64,000 nt of DNA from Sialis fuliginosa (lineage: Eukaryota > Arthropoda > Insecta > Megaloptera > Sialidae): contig OY540814.1 in NCBI GenBank assembly GCA_961205875.1, positions 7,174,993 to 7,238,992 on the forward strand, read 5' to 3'. Both the position numbers and the translations under genes were made by a program. The notes beneath the pieces were generated by a model. The model saw nothing but the letters and a program-made list of their open reading frames with translations, searched no databases and was not told the DNA's origin. This document shows positions 48,540-61,504 of the stretch, piece by piece; positions within the stretch are counted from its first letter, which is position 1, and each line of letters begins with the position of its first letter.

Positions 48540-48851
48540 CATACAATTCGGTCTTTTAGTTTAGGAAATAACTTTAAATAAGAGGGAACGATTCGCATGC
48601 GCTCGGCCGTTGTCTTTTGATCGTTAATTGTTTATTTTATTTTCAATAATTAACTTTTGAATTTAAACAAAACAAAAATTATTTGTACTTTTTGTTCTGG
48701 TTCGTTTTTGTTAGGTAATTTAGGTGTAGAAAAGTAATTATTACAATAATAACTAATCGTGTTTGTAAATACTTTATTCAACTATATTTTAAAAAAATAC
48801 TAAACAATAATTCCGTAGTCCACGCGAGCGAAACCGCGCGGTCACAGCTAG
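48540..48851 (+). mobile_element. 3' part of a Helitron (13.9 kb family)
   Basis: CGCATGCGCTCGGCCGTTGT, CTTTTTGTTCTGGTTCGTTT and AACAATAATTCCGTAGTCCA lead to GGTCACAGCTAG followed by T. The 5' end is missing. Confidence 0.7.
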
Positions 48852-48854
48852 TAT

Positions 48855-49760
48855 GAAATAAATATAAAATCAGTTAAACCTGAAAAATCAATATTCACAG
48901 TTATATTGTACATGCATTCTACTAAATTAAATTATAAAAACACACTTGGTTAAATTTGACACCTCAATAAAGTACAATAGAAATCGCACCGACTATTACT
49001 TGAAGCAATTTCAAGAATTAACTTGACCGTTGTATACAGCAAACAGCATGTACCAGAAACTGTGTTATTTTAGTCATAAATATTATATAATTAAGATACA
49101 CGCAGAGTTGTGTGGGTGTTGTTTTTTATACATACAAGCCAGCATCCCAATGCATAACTTGTTATATATGTTGATTGTTTCACACTTTTATTTAAACGTG
49201 GATGCCATATTTTTCGCCCATTATGATTTTTCAAATTGTTATTCTTTTTTTCACTTCTCTAGAGTTCTATATTAGAAAGTCATTATATGTACATATGTAT
49301 GTTTATTATTATGGCTAGAAGCATTTGTATGTGTTATTTATTTATTTCTGAATTACTATAATTAGCTTATTCGATATTTGTGATATAGCGTTTATGCTAA
49401 TAATGTGTTGTATTTATATAAATATTTTTTATTACCTGCAATTAGTTACTAAGTTTTATATCGTGTTTAATTTATTAAATAGTATGTGTAATTTATATTT
49501 AATTTATATCGAATAAATCACGTGAAGAATATGTGTGAAATAATAATTTATGATGATTGATAAATAAGTATTGGTTAAATTATTATATAAAAATTAAAAA
49601 TAATTGATGATAGTTAATTGTTCGTGTAATAATAATAAATAATCAAAACCCACATCTCGATGGACTAATTCTAACAGGTCGTAATAACTCTAACTGAATT
49701 TTTTTATATAGGAGATATTAAAAACAATTGATTATTGCAAATTGTATTAATAATACTATG
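48855..49760. other. gene-free AT-rich stretch
   Basis: An 81-codon frame at 49030-49275 has no domain and AT-driven composition. Nothing supported. Confidence 0.4.
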
Positions 49761-49764
49761 GGTG

Positions 49765-51011
49765 TACTGGAACTGGAATTTTCAATTCCGGCCGAAACCG
49801 AAATAACCGGAATTCACAAAAAATTATATTTATATTAACAACAATAATTAAATAATTAAAATAATGTATGCAATTGCATACTTCATACATGATTATTATA
49901 TTAAATTAATATAACAATATTTTATATGTACAGTATTTTTTACATATGCTGTAATTTTAACAGCTTCGTAGGGTCGATTTTTTTTAATTGTGTGTATATC
50001 ATACGTTCTTTTCGATCGACTGATATTACATTTCTAGTGTCAAATTATAAATGTGATAACTGAAAACCCATCACAAATAGCATTTAGACAAATTCGTAAT
50101 CGAGAATATTTGTATGTTATAAAGTATAGATAAAATAATGCCTACTATTCGAAATTAAAGCACCAATGCATTACTATTATTATCATGCATTATTATCATA
50201 AACAATACTGTCTATTCGGAGAGGTTATTCTCGGAGGTGAGAAATTTTTTTGATGAAAACAGATTTAGGGTTAAAGTATTATTAAAAAATGCAGAATAAG
50301 TCTTATTTTATAGTAGCCAACTTTTCGGGCTGTTGTCCACGTTGTCGTATTTTTAGACTTGACGTTTCGACTCTCATGTCGGAATCTTCTTCAGAAGTGA
50401 TTCTGAAGTCTTATTTTTACTATATATATTATTTTTTACTATATATCCGAAATTTTTAATAATCTTAGAATTATACTTGAACAGTTCAGACATTTTTATT
50501 AATATATTATTATTATTAATAATATCTCAGCGTGATCTTACAGACTTAAACTAACTTTAAGGAGTATCAAGTGCCCTAAGACCGTCACGACCCCCTTCCC
50601 CTATTATAAACAAATTAAAATTGATATATTAACAAATAAGATGAATTGTTAATATCTCCGCTTGGCACGATGCTACAGACTCAAACTTTTTTTTAAATAA
50701 AGCTTACACAATTAACTTTAAGAACATCGAGTAACCTAAGACCGTCGCGACCCCCCTCCGCTATTATAATTATAAACATATTAAAATAATAATAATAAAT
50801 TAACAAATAAGTTGAAAAATTGATGAAAATGAAAAATGAAATATTGTATTTTATATGTTTCATTTTTTAAACAAAAATAACGTATATTATTTATGAGTTT
50901 CTTAGTAAAAAGTAATAATAATTAAATTTCAAAATTCCGGCAAAATCAGGCCGGAATTTATCAGTTCCGACCGGAACCAAAATAAAATCATGAAATACGG
51001 ACTTCCGGTAT
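49765..51011. mobile_element. inverted-end element with TAC(T/C)GGAA tips
   Basis: Left TACTGGAACTGGAATTTTCA with AATTCCGGCCGAAACCG; right GGCCGGAATTTATCAGTTCC, GACCGGAACC and CTTCCGGTA. The subterminal zones are rich in CCGGAA/TTCCGG words on both sides. Inside, a tandem pair near 50530-50590 and 50670-50770 repeats TAAGACCGTCRCGACCCCC. Near 50350-50395 is GACGTTTCGACTCTCATGTC, a phrase I associate with retroelement 3' regions. Family uncertain. Confidence 0.45.
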
Positions 51012-51765
51012 ATAATTTTATGCATAAGCTTATACTAAGGGTAAAAATAAAATAAAACTAAGCCATGATTTTATCTGGAAAAATTATAATTAGATATAAA
51101 ATATCTTATAAATAATTATAATTATAATTTATTTATAGAAATATAATTATGTATATTTCAACTAAAAAGTCAATTGCAGAAAATGTTTAGTTTTAATCTC
51201 AAAATTGATCAAATGCATATTCTTATTGCATGCACAAATGTATTTAACATTAATTAAAAGAATTGACATTCATACAATAAAGTATAAATGAACATAGTAA
51301 TAATTATATTAAATGCATGAACTATATTATTTATCTATTTAATTATATAATTGAAACTATATTATTGCACATCACTTCATTATTATTATCCCTATCGCAT
51401 TTTACTATATTTATTAGCATATCGTCGTCAAGAATTAATACTTTATATGCTAATTACATTACATATTTAAATGTAGGAGTCATATTTTTTTCATAATTTG
51501 CAAAATCATTATTATCATTTTTCTATACGAGCTCTTTATTAGAAAGCGGTTATATTAATTAACATAATAGATTTAAGTAGTAGTTTCATCACTGAATTAC
51601 AATTACTATATTATTATTATATTCGAAGATTTTAATTATAATTTATAAAATTACCGTAATGGAGAATTTATCTACATACTTACATAATAATGTCATAAAT
51701 ATTATATGGGTACAATGTTATGTAAATATTAATAGCACATTTTTGTTTGTCGTTTTTATAATTAA

Positions 51766-51810
51766 CTAGCTGTTACCTGTGACTTCGTCCGCGTGGTATT
51801 TGTATTATTT
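51766..51810 (-). mobile_element. Helitron 3' end
   Basis: CTAGCTGTTACCTGTGACTT CGTCCGCGTGG follows an A at 51765, the same arrangement as the minus-strand ends at 31946 and 46994. The other end was not located. Confidence 0.45.
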
Positions 51811-51814
51811 TTTT

Positions 51815-54529
51815 TTTAAATTTTAATTGACTATTTTATTATTTTATTTTTTTAAATTTCCCGCTCAACTCCTAACACAGCTCTACACCACTATACAGAT
51901 AGTGTAGGTTTACACGTACATATGTACATACACATACAAGCAAGTATCGAACAACGTTGCCAAACTTATAACTCTTATTCGTTTTTAGTAATTATCATTT
52001 GTGATTCTGTTACCAAAAATTAATTATTACATAAAAACGATGCGGTAAAAGTATTTATAATTTTGTTGATATGACGGTAATTGTTTTCCGAGCTATTTAA
52101 ACTATTTTTCGAAAATTAAACTTGGTTAGAAAAGTTTCTTTTTTCTATATAAAGCATCAACGCGCTTCTTTTCTCCATAATTGCCGTACTAAAATGACAA
52201 TTTTCAAAATTTAATATTTTCTTAACGATGTGGGAAAAAATAAAAAATAAATCAATTTCAATAATATTAATCTATCTTGGATTTGGTTCATAGAACAACC
52301 TCCTGAAACGGAAGAAAACTTAACTGATTTATTTGAATTTCTCAAAAATACTTCACTAATCAAGTACTTTGGCACTGATATTAGGAAACCGAAATAATTG
52401 GCCATATTGTCAACTTAATAACTCAAATATTGGAAATTATATTGTTAAAGTTGTGTAAGGATATAGAATAAATTATTTATCGTAAAACTTTTAGGCCAAG
52501 GACTGATTATGGATTCATTCTTATATAATTACTGTGGAGTAAAGTATAAATATAAAATTTTGTTTTTATTAATACAAATGATTGTTAATTATGTTTTCAC
52601 CTCTTCTTGAAAAATTGCCGACTACGCTCATGCACACGTACAACGTAAAACATGTGACGCAACATAATTAACCATGACAACAAAATAAACAAACAGAAAC
52701 AATTATAATCAGTGACTTTTGTTAAGCATTCTAACATTTATTACAAATGGCTTCCTACTTATTTTCATAATCGTCAACAAAATTTCCATTCATACAAAAT
52801 TAACTTTTTTTAGTATACATGCAAATCCTTTATCATGCTAATTTATGTATTCGCAGTCATAATTTTTACAGACTGCAGATATGTACCGTACTTGTAATGG
52901 CTGTAACATATTACAAGAATGCATGTGTGATGAATAATTGTTATAATTTATGGATTCATTTTCATATAAAGAAGATTAAAATTTGTGTGTGTGACTTGTA
53001 CAGTGAATAACATTTAAGAGAGGACCTAATATTTCGACAATATTTATGATTTCGTGAAATTACAACACTGTCACTGTCATATACGTTTATTTTCTGCATG
53101 CTTTATTGTTTTACAAGCATTGCTGCTCGAAATATGGTGTGTGAAAAACCCCCAACACGAAATTATCCTTTGTTTACAAATTAATGATGTCTGATAAAAT
53201 GTGCTTTTGTAATTATTAAAATATACAAGTATTAAGGTTATCCACTTTAGACACTGTTTGGTGTAATTCTACGTTTAGGAGTAATTCATTGCTAAACTAT
53301 TTTAGACATGTAAGTCATCTTATTAAATTTAAATCAAGAAATTGATTTAATAAAGACTATAAATACTCGTATAGCGATATACATAAGGTTAAAAACATAT
53401 TCATGTTCGTTAATTTTAATTCCATGTTCTGAAAGAAATGGAAGTATTTTAATACCGTCAAAAAATCGTGTCCGAGATAAGAGCAGATTCTGACTGTACT
53501 ACCTTCTAAACTTAAAGAAAAGTTGATTTCCGCATGGCGGCTGTGCGTGTATCTGGATGTAGAATTTTCTTTCATTCATGGTAACTACTGTAAAAATGCA
53601 CCAATCTGAATTATTTTTGGGGAAAATGTTTGTCTCAGTAAATACTCCAGACCTTTTGATTTTGGTGTCAATCGGATTAGGATTTTTAGAAATATTCGAA
53701 ATTTTGTAACTTTTATCGTCTAAAATGTGAACGTTGCGAGTATCATATCACTAAGTTTGATAGGACTTACCTACATTTGTAGTTCAATTGAACCTAAATG
53801 ACATTTATTTTTATACGTGCCTAAACAGCTATGTGTGAAAATCACCTTCAAAATTTGAATTTAAAATAAAAATTAATACGTCACTAATTCATGTTGATTT
53901 TTCACATATAAAAAAATATTTAAAAAGATATTAAAGAACATTGAAGTCATGTATAGTTCTCCAAACCGATATTTTACTTTTTACATCCTCCTTATGAGGC
54001 ATTTTTACGTTATAATATAAAAATATATTAAAATTATGCCTCTTTTATATGAACCACTAAACTAAATAAGCGATACTTACATATGTCCGGGTTTATAAAA
54101 AATTTATTTAAAAAAATGGTAATTTTGAAATTAAAATTCGGTATATCAATTTAACGATTAAATAGTACTAGTATATTTTATCTGCCTTAACAGCAACATA
54201 AACATATGATTTTTTTGTGCACATAATTTAACCTACTTTTACAACAAAAATTTCCAAATAAAAACACTGCAATCGAACGCGAATTGAAATCTATACGCAT
54301 TCTATACGTTTGACAGAAACCCAAAACTATTTATTTTTGCCGCTAGGAGTATTGTTATGATGTTGAACGATGCGAGGGGAAATCATATGTGTATGATAAT
54401 TTTATTTTACCTGCCTTAACGACAACATACACACAAGATTTTTTTGTGCACATCTATAGCACAGTACTTTTCGAATGATGTAAGTTTCATTCACCTCCTT
54501 TTAAATACTAAAAAAACGTACGACAATTT
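51815..54529. other. gene-free AT-rich stretch
   Basis: No supported exon. 53350-53580 and 52810-53010 have domain-free frames of 63-72 codons. 54180-54260 and 54400-54480 both contain CTGCCTTAACRRCAACATA followed by GATTTTTTTGTGCACAT, an approximately 230-bp-spaced direct repeat. Confidence 0.4.
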
Positions 54530-54828
54530 TTGTTTATGTATTAATATATACATTATTACTTGTACGAAAAAAGTTGTAAGATTTTTATTGTAGGTAATTT
54601 TCTAAACTTTATATTTGATAATAACTATTTTAGTCTTAGAACCAATAGATACAGAGATATTTACTTAAAACTAATTGTTAGATCTTTTTGTGGGCTGTAA
54701 AAAAGTATGCTCGCATGGGATTGTTGGGGACTTTTGGTACATTATTTATAAAGACAAAATGAAGGTGTATACAAAAATTCAGCTTATTGCGAATTTTTCC
54801 CTAGTGAAAACCTAATGTTCCTGGACTA
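54530..54828. mobile_element. half copy of the 41.3-42.5 kb element
   Basis: TACAGAGATATTTACTTAAA, ACTAATTGTTAG, TTTTGTGGGCTGTAAA, AAGACAAAATGAAGGTGTAT and the tip TAATGTTCCTGGACTA match 42253-42529 in the same orientation. Confidence 0.7.
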
Positions 54829-54834
54829 TAAGTA

Positions 54835-56740
54835 CAATAGAGAATTCATGATAGAATAAGTTTATTTTTACTGCTTAAATATTATATGTACATATTTTAC
54901 GCATGAAACACATGAGTATTTTTAACGTACCATGTTCGCTATTGTATTAGCAATTTAAAATTATTTATTTAATGCATTGTGTCATGTAATGTGTGAAATT
55001 ATGAGAAGACGCACTTTAATATTTATTTATTTTCACTCTAGGAAATTTATAGTTAGTACAGTGTGTGCAAGTAATAATATTAATTTGCAAAAATATTTAT
55101 GTATATACTTAATAACTTTATTTATTTTATGTTCTTGTCATCACTGTATATTATATATATTAGTAAATTAGCAATTTTACGACTAATGTTAAATTATACT
55201 TTACCATAAACTGACTTTATTTAATTTTTGTAATGCTCTAGATGAGATATTCTACATCAAAAATTTAATATTATAATTTTTTTAGAGATCACAATTTTTA
55301 TGGGCCTAAAAACAATCAAAAGATGAAAGTGTGTATTTTAAACCTAACTCTTGAATTTCAATTTATATAAATTTCAAAAAACTTAACTAACACGAAAATT
55401 TTGGGTTTTAAGCATTTAACCTCTTCACCATCCCTATACGAAAAAAATATATTGTAAGAATTACAGTTTTTCCTGTCTTTCGTATTTTTGATATTTTAAC
55501 AACACATACAATCAAAGATGTACAAATTTGACATTGCAAAATCATACAAAGCTATCAGAATCACATAACATATTGCCAACTTAAGAATATTAAAAATGAT
55601 GCTTTCTTAATAGACCAAATTGTCTGTGACAATTTTTTTATGATTTTTCAATGTCGAATTTATAACTTGTGTGTGTTGTTAAAATATCAAAAAATACGAA
55701 AACAAGAATAAATAATGGAATTTTTTGTAATTGATATTCTATTAAAAAATTTAGAACATTTGAATATATCCCCTGGGTGATGTCGCTTCCCGCGCCAATG
55801 CTGATTGGTCAAGGAACTATTGAGACTACCTTGTCTTTATATACCTTGGTTAGGTTACACACACACAAATTCTACCTTAGATTATAAATAGTTCTACCCC
55901 TCCATGTTTTAAAACTAATTTCATGTCTGTAAAAATGATAACATAGGAAAATTGAAATATATAGATAATAATAGATAGTAGATAGTTTTCTATAAAATCT
56001 AATTAATAAATATGTAATAAAAATATTTCCAAGCTATAATTTAACAACTACTAAAAACTAACCCCTTCGAAGATTTAAATCTATATCCCTTAAGTCGCTT
56101 GTAATTTATTTGTATATTATGTAAATCTTTATAGTCTTCTCTTTTTGTTTATTATAGTACAAATGTATTTCTCAACAAGTACACAGAGTGATTTATTTTC
56201 AAATGATGTAATCATCTGTTAGTTTAAATTTATGTAGTCTATGTTAATGTATATCTGAAAATTAAGTTTTTTTTCAATTGTTATGATTTGATTAATTATT
56301 GTTAACATTATAATTTAATTTAACTATCTGAAAAAAAACATTAATTTTCTGCATTTTTATTAAACATTATCTAAAGTAGTGGTTCTCAAACCTTATAAAT
56401 TTTTCACTTATATACTTAGGACCATAGACATATAATAGATACATGAATTGCGCATTCTATGTTATAACCATAACGTGTAAAATTTGGTCCACCTACATAA
56501 GTGAAGATAGAGATATAACCCAAACCATACTCTATATTTTTTACGCTTATGCTTAACCAATTACCTAACGCACGCTCTATCTCTTTCTTTTGTGACGACT
56601 CTGTTATTGAATCAGATGCGCGGGTGTCCATTCTCCATGTTTATGCTTAAGACCATATTTATTTCTATATATGACGTCTTTAAATATAAAGAATAATTAA
56701 ATTCTTCAACCATGTCTACCATTTAATACATCTTAGAAGA
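54835..56740. other. gene-free AT-rich stretch
   Basis: About 55770-55860 has GATTGGTC (inverted CCAAT) and TTTATATACC within 50 bp in a less AT-rich patch; it could be a promoter but no gene follows. TAGTGGTTCTCAAACCTTA near 56376 resembles a hAT tip without a partner. Confidence 0.35.
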
Positions 56741-56752
56741 ATTGGTCTAGAG

Positions 56753-57169
56753 CAGCGATTCTTAAACTAGAGTCCGCGGAACTTTTGCCGGGGGTCTGTG
56801 AAATAAGTTAGGCATAAATTAAAGTAAAGTAATTACTATCTAACGACCTTCTTTTTTTCTGTCAGGGAGGTAGGGGTTTAAAAATGTATAATAAATAAAT
56901 AAAATAATAAAATATGTGGAAAAAGGATATTGCAAAAAATGTAAAAAATGTAGAGCAAAAAAAAGTTATTGCAATTGTAAAAACAAAAAATGTAAGAAAT
57001 GTAATGCAAAAAACAAAGGTCATTGCAGTTAAAAAACAAAAATTGTAAGTATGGAGCAAAAAAAATACGGTTGTAAAATTTTCTTAAAATAACCCCTGCA
57101 GGGAGGGGGTCCCTGAAAAATAATTGTTCAAAAGGGGGTTCCTAGACTACATAAGTTTAAGAACCGCTG
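56753..57169. mobile_element. hAT MITE with 8-bp target duplication
   Basis: Starts CAGCGATTCTTAAACT and ends AGTTTAAGAACCGCTG, a near-perfect 16-bp inverted pair of the CAGNGGTTCTTAAACT type. GTCTAGAG is duplicated exactly at 56745-56752 and 57170-57177. GGGGGTC/GACCCCC-like blocks lie just inside. The interior has A-rich repeats of ATGTAAAAAATGTA type; the minus-strand frame there (Phe-rich) is an artefact. Confidence 0.85.
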
Positions 57170-57179
57170 GTCTAGAGGT

Positions 57180-58290
57180 AATATTAATACATATGATATA
57201 TAAAACGTTAAACAACTTTTCGACAATTTTCTATTAAATTAATAATAAAACACGATTTTACAATTTGTTCGTTTTACTTTTAAGCACCTTATATTTTATA
57301 GAGAGTTGTATCTTTTTGATGTCTCCAATTCCAATCGCCTTGGGACAAAATCGAATCTATATTGTAATTTTATGATGGAGGTGTGCCGGAAAATTAACTA
57401 CAAATTAAAGCAAAAATATAATTTGAAATAATTTATTTTATTAGTTTCAATATCTGTAATTTCAAACGCGTTCAAATTTAATTATAAACTATGAAATTAA
57501 ATATATTAGTAATTATTTCATAAACTATATCTACAAAAATTATCTGTTTATATTATAATATATGGTTATTAAACCCAAACGACTTCGTCGAGATACATTG
57601 TTTTTTAATACAAACAAATGCAATATACATAAATATATCGATTCCTAATATTTCTATTGACGTTTTGTATAATAAAAATTAAATTATAATCCAAATATAG
57701 GTATGTACGTCAAAATAAGCTTCGAACAGACATAGCTATGCCTAAAAATAGAAATCGAGAAGAATTACAGATAGTCGATATTTATATATAGCTCCTATAT
57801 AACAGGTAAATTAATTGATAAATACGCAAATAATTTATATAAAATAATTGTAAAAATAACTCTTCAATTATAAAAAAAAAACTGAAAGAAAATACGCAAC
57901 CAAATCTAAGTCCATTTTAATATGAAGTCTATCAAACACGGATACACAGTGAGTGAGTGAGAAAATGTAAGAGACGTGGGCGATAGAAGCGAAGGGCGAG
58001 GAGGGGGCGTTAATGTTAATCAGGGTAAAAGGATAAATGCAATTCCGAGAGAGGAGAAGGATTTATGCACCGCATCTGCTAAATTAAACATAAAAATAAA
58101 TAAAGCGCTGTCCTTTTCTCATGAATGTATTTAAACTGGCATTACACATATATCTCGTACCTGGGGTGACATTACGAACACTTGACAAAATATATTATTA
58201 TGGTACATCATTCTGAATATGTAGTTTTATTTTTGTTAATACTTATGTTGTATTTATAGGTGACAATGATTATATAATTTATATTATAGG
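57180..58290. other. gene-free stretch with a purine-rich patch
   Basis: About 57945-58060 is strongly purine-rich (GTGAGTGAGTGAGAAAATG, GAAGCGAAGGGCGAGGAGGG), with several GAG repeats. This could bind GAGA-type factors, but nothing nearby confirms a promoter. The rest is AT-rich without features. Confidence 0.35.
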
Positions 58291-58292
58291 TA

Positions 58293-59456
58293 CTAGCGCA
58301 TTGGACCCGGTGTTACCCGGGTTAATATCCAGAAAATCATAGTGACCTAAAATATTCAACATGCCTACTCAACATGCCCACCCAACTTACCGACAACACA
58401 CGGTTTACCACTGCGAATTATTATTTTCCAACATCATGAAATTTACAGAAAATATCCACAAATTATACAACTAAACCTAACCTTACTCTAAATCCGTTTA
58501 GCAGTTATCAAAAATCATCCAATTGTTCGATAAAATATTTGAAAGAGACGTAATCATAGTGACCTAAATTAATAAAATATTCAAACCGTAATTACAGAAT
58601 TCTTTATTCAATAGCTACTATGTTTTACTTTTGCTTCCTCGCAATATCGAAGATACGAGAAGTTTGAGAAAAGTGTTTGTCTTGACGTGAAACGGAAAGA
58701 TAAATTTAAAATGTTCTCCAATTTCAAAATTTTAAATTTATCTTTCCGTTACACGTCAAGACAAACACTTTTCGTTCCGTGTCTGTCTGTCCGTCCGTCC
58801 GTCCATGTGTCCGTCTGTCCCCTGAATCCTTGTCACACGCATAACTCATGAACCACTGAACCGATATTATTGAAACTTGGTCAAGAACGACACATGTTAC
58901 GTGAAAATTTTATAGAATATTTTTTGTAGAGCTATAATATGAGTCTACAACGTTTGTTGTAAAATATTCCACTACAAAGATTTATCTCAATTTATTTTAG
59001 AAATTCGTGTTTTGTTTTTCTAAATTGATATTTGCTTGGCCATATTAAATGTCATTTTGACGTTTTAAATGTCATTTTGGCGTTTTAAATGTCATTTTGA
59101 CGTTTTAAATGTCATTTTGGCGTTTTAAATGTCATTTTGACGTTTTAAATGTCATTTTGGCGTTTTAAATGTCATTTTGACGTTTTAAATGTCATTTTGA
59201 CGTTTGTATAAATTTAGATTTAGATTGAAATTGTCAAAAAAAAAAAATCAGGTGCGTCTTAAGAAAAATTTCTAACTAAGATTTTTTAGTAAAATTTGTA
59301 TAAAAATTAAATAGTTAACCAATGCCAGGTAATTTATCTGAACACTATCGGTTTTGGTGAATTTAGCACGAGGAAGCAATGTGCATTTACTTGGCTGATG
59401 TTTTTTCTGTGATTTTTACTCTGACATCATGGAAACAAAACACGACTTGATAAAGA
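58293..59456 (-). mobile_element. Helitron-like element with minisatellite
   Basis: On the minus strand it ends GTCCAATGCGCTAG followed by T, with a GGGTAACACCGGG hairpin just before, as in Helitrons. The proposed 5' end is TCTTTATCAAGTCG after an A (59457). The interior has an inverted repeat around 58676-58775 (AAAGTGTTTGTCTTGACGTG and its mirror) and GTCTGTCTGTCCGTCCGTCC. A relative is at 4545-5160. Confidence 0.5.
59047..59205. repeat. 20-bp minisatellite, 8 units, 40-bp higher-order pattern
   Basis: The unit AAATGTCATTTTGACGTTTT repeats eight times head to tail. One base alternates (GACG, GGCG) in the order A-G-A-G-A-G-A-A, so most of the array is built of 40-bp dimers. All other positions are unchanged until the last unit. 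Confidence 0.9.
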
Positions 59457-59861
59457 TCTTTTAGTTTTTTGATTTAAATCTTAGGTTTTCATAAAATATT
59501 AATAGCAACGAACATACACGGAAAAATTATGATACATACATACAATCAACGACAAAAATTAAACATTTAAGAACTTCTGGTTTATATAAATAACAATTAT
59601 AAAAATCTTCTATTATTAAAGACAGTTGCAGCGAATCATCCTCAAGTCAGATTATCTCAGTAGATTAAAAATATCCCAAGACAAATACATTACTGGGGAA
59701 CGTATTACAAACGAGGATAAAACTAATTATACATAATTAAGAAAAAAGAGAAAAGCTCCGGAGACACGATTCGTATGCAAATGGTAAAGCACATATAGAT
59801 CTGTCACACGGTCGAAGTGCCTCCGATAGCGGTACAAAAAGGATCATAACAATAATATTTT

Positions 59862-59985
59862 ACACTATATATAAGACAGGCGTAATGTAAGGATGTTGCA
59901 TTAAACGACAATAAACGCGAGGATCCGGCGGCCGCCACTCCGGCTAATTGGTCCTCTAGCTGGTGGAACCGTCGTGGCGAAGAAA
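59862..59985 (+). promoter_or_regulatory. core-promoter-like block
   Basis: TATATATAAG at 59866-59875 is followed about 60 bp later by a GC-rich stretch (GATCCGGCGGCCGCCACTCC, then GGTGGAACCGTCGTGGCGAA) and an ATG at about 59984 with only ten codons before a stop. An octamer ATGCAAAT lies about 90 bp upstream. It may be a promoter with a non-coding leader. No downstream exon was found. Confidence 0.25.
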
Positions 59986-60014
59986 TGACTCAAGAAAGGG
60001 GGATCCTGTACCTA

Positions 60015-60815
60015 TGATACAATTTTAACCTATACATATATAGGTACGAATTACGTATATTTGTTATGTTACAGTCAAAATAAATTTTAATTAGGAAACA
60101 ACGAAGTCAATTTCTTGTCGATTTGCTAATTTTTGTATTTAGTGTTATAAAAAAAAATCATGTTTCCAAATAATATTATTTATTATAGGATAATTTATGT
60201 AGAACATTTTGTTAGTAACTATTTATTTATCTATGTGTACAGCGAAATAACTACTAGACCGATTTGGATGATTTAAAAAAAAATATTAGGTATTTGTTCG
60301 GAATGACTTTGAACCATAAACAATCAAAATACGCCTTCGAAGTAGTAGGTATTGAACATCAATTTCACATTAATGAAATTTGAGATTGTGGCGCATAGCT
60401 TCAAGGGATAGAGTCTCTAGTTTGGTCATAAAAACATTTATATCTCCCATTTAACCGCAAGTATGTTCATTATTAAAATATCATTTAATTAAATATTTAT
60501 AAACTTGTTTTAATTTCTGAATAAAGAGACGGACATCCAAAATGGCAAGTCATATGGACGCAGTCTGTAACTAACTCAAAAAGGTAAAAAATACTACAAT
60601 ATCCAACCGCTTATTAAAAGTTCCTCATGATTTTATAAAGAAGAGATGCCTTGATAAAAAATTATAACAATGGCAAGATTGAGATTCCGCCACGTTAGAA
60701 CACCAGCCTACCTGCACAAAATAAAAAAAGAGACTCAGCAACCTGTAATTGTGATAACACCTCATAAGGAGACATCAACTAGATCTTTTTCGCCTGTAAA
60801 ACACACACAACCGAA
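60015..60815. other. gene-free AT-rich stretch
   Basis: No exon or transposon end supported. Near 60225-60270 ATGTGTACAGCGAAATAACT ACTAGACCGATTTGGATGAT resembles phrases inside Helitron-like repeats, probably another fragment. Confidence 0.35.
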
Positions 60816-60817
60816 AT

Positions 60818-61000
60818 AAATTGAGACTAATCAATTTCAAATTGGGAATAATCAAATTCAAATTGGGAATAATCAATTTCATATTGGGAATAATCAATTT
60901 CAAAGTGAAGTTGATTGTTATGAAATTGTTTAGTCTCAATTTTAAATTGATTATTCCCAATTTGAAATTGATTAGTCTCAATTGGAAGTTGAAAAGGTAT
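60818..61000. repeat. inverted repeat built of ~20-bp tandem units
   Basis: Four units of the type AATCAATTTCAAATTGGGAAT lie on the left and two to three inverted units on the right (AATTTTAAATTGATTATTCC, CAATTTGAAATTGATTAGTC). GAGACTAATCAATTTCAAATT is mirrored at the far end. The short repetitive frames on both strands are artefacts. Confidence 0.75.
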
Positions 61001-61092
61001 AGAACAGAAACTTACAATTAAACAGTGTCTTCCACCATACCGCATAGTTGCGCTATTAGCATCAGCAGATCTTAACATTTACAACATACATA

Positions 61093-61500
61093 TTATACGA
61101 ATTTTTTAGTAAGGTAAAAATTAAAATATAGCAGCCAGTGGATCAATTTGTAATTCTCGAGCATAGGCATGCCTCGTTCAGGCGTTAGCCGGGTAGTGCC
61201 ATTGGGTTGCGATCTGGCAGATGCAGTGGTTGGCGTGTCTATGAGCGGGTTTAGTTTCAGATAGATTAAAAAATTCCAATGTGTGAACCTGGGAGCCAAA
61301 CCCATATTTCCCGGGTCTCGTAATTGTACCCCTGCCCTGATCACCCCAGGAAAAATCCTATTCCCCTCGGTGATCCATGTCAGGTGGCGGGTTTGTAAAG
61401 CATTAACTGGCTGCATATGTAAATTAATGCCAAAAAAATTCTGAATAACAATGCTTGATATAATATTGAAAACCTTTTTATAGATATCTTCTCTGTACAT
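61093..61500 (-). other. unrecognised open frame of 135 codons
   Basis: The frame covers a less AT-rich island at 61140-61400. The middle reads HLTWITEGNRIFPGVIRAGV then RDPGNMGLAPRFTHWNF. No domain is recognised, the ends are AT-rich and unlikely to be coding, and no splice sites were identified. Possibly a fragment of a transposon protein or untranslated region. Confidence 0.3.
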
Positions 61501-61504
61501 TCAA

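Noticed and set aside
56862..57059. Phe-rich membrane-like peptide on the minus strand
   Set aside because: Comes from A-rich simple repeats inside a hAT MITE.
59047..59205. CRISPR-like array of short repeats
   Set aside because: Units are contiguous with no variable spacers, and the surroundings are eukaryotic transposon DNA. It is a minisatellite.
60775..61078. Repetitive Ile/Leu/Asn-rich peptides on both strands
   Set aside because: Direct translation of a 20-bp tandem and inverted repeat. Both strands give similar nonsense.
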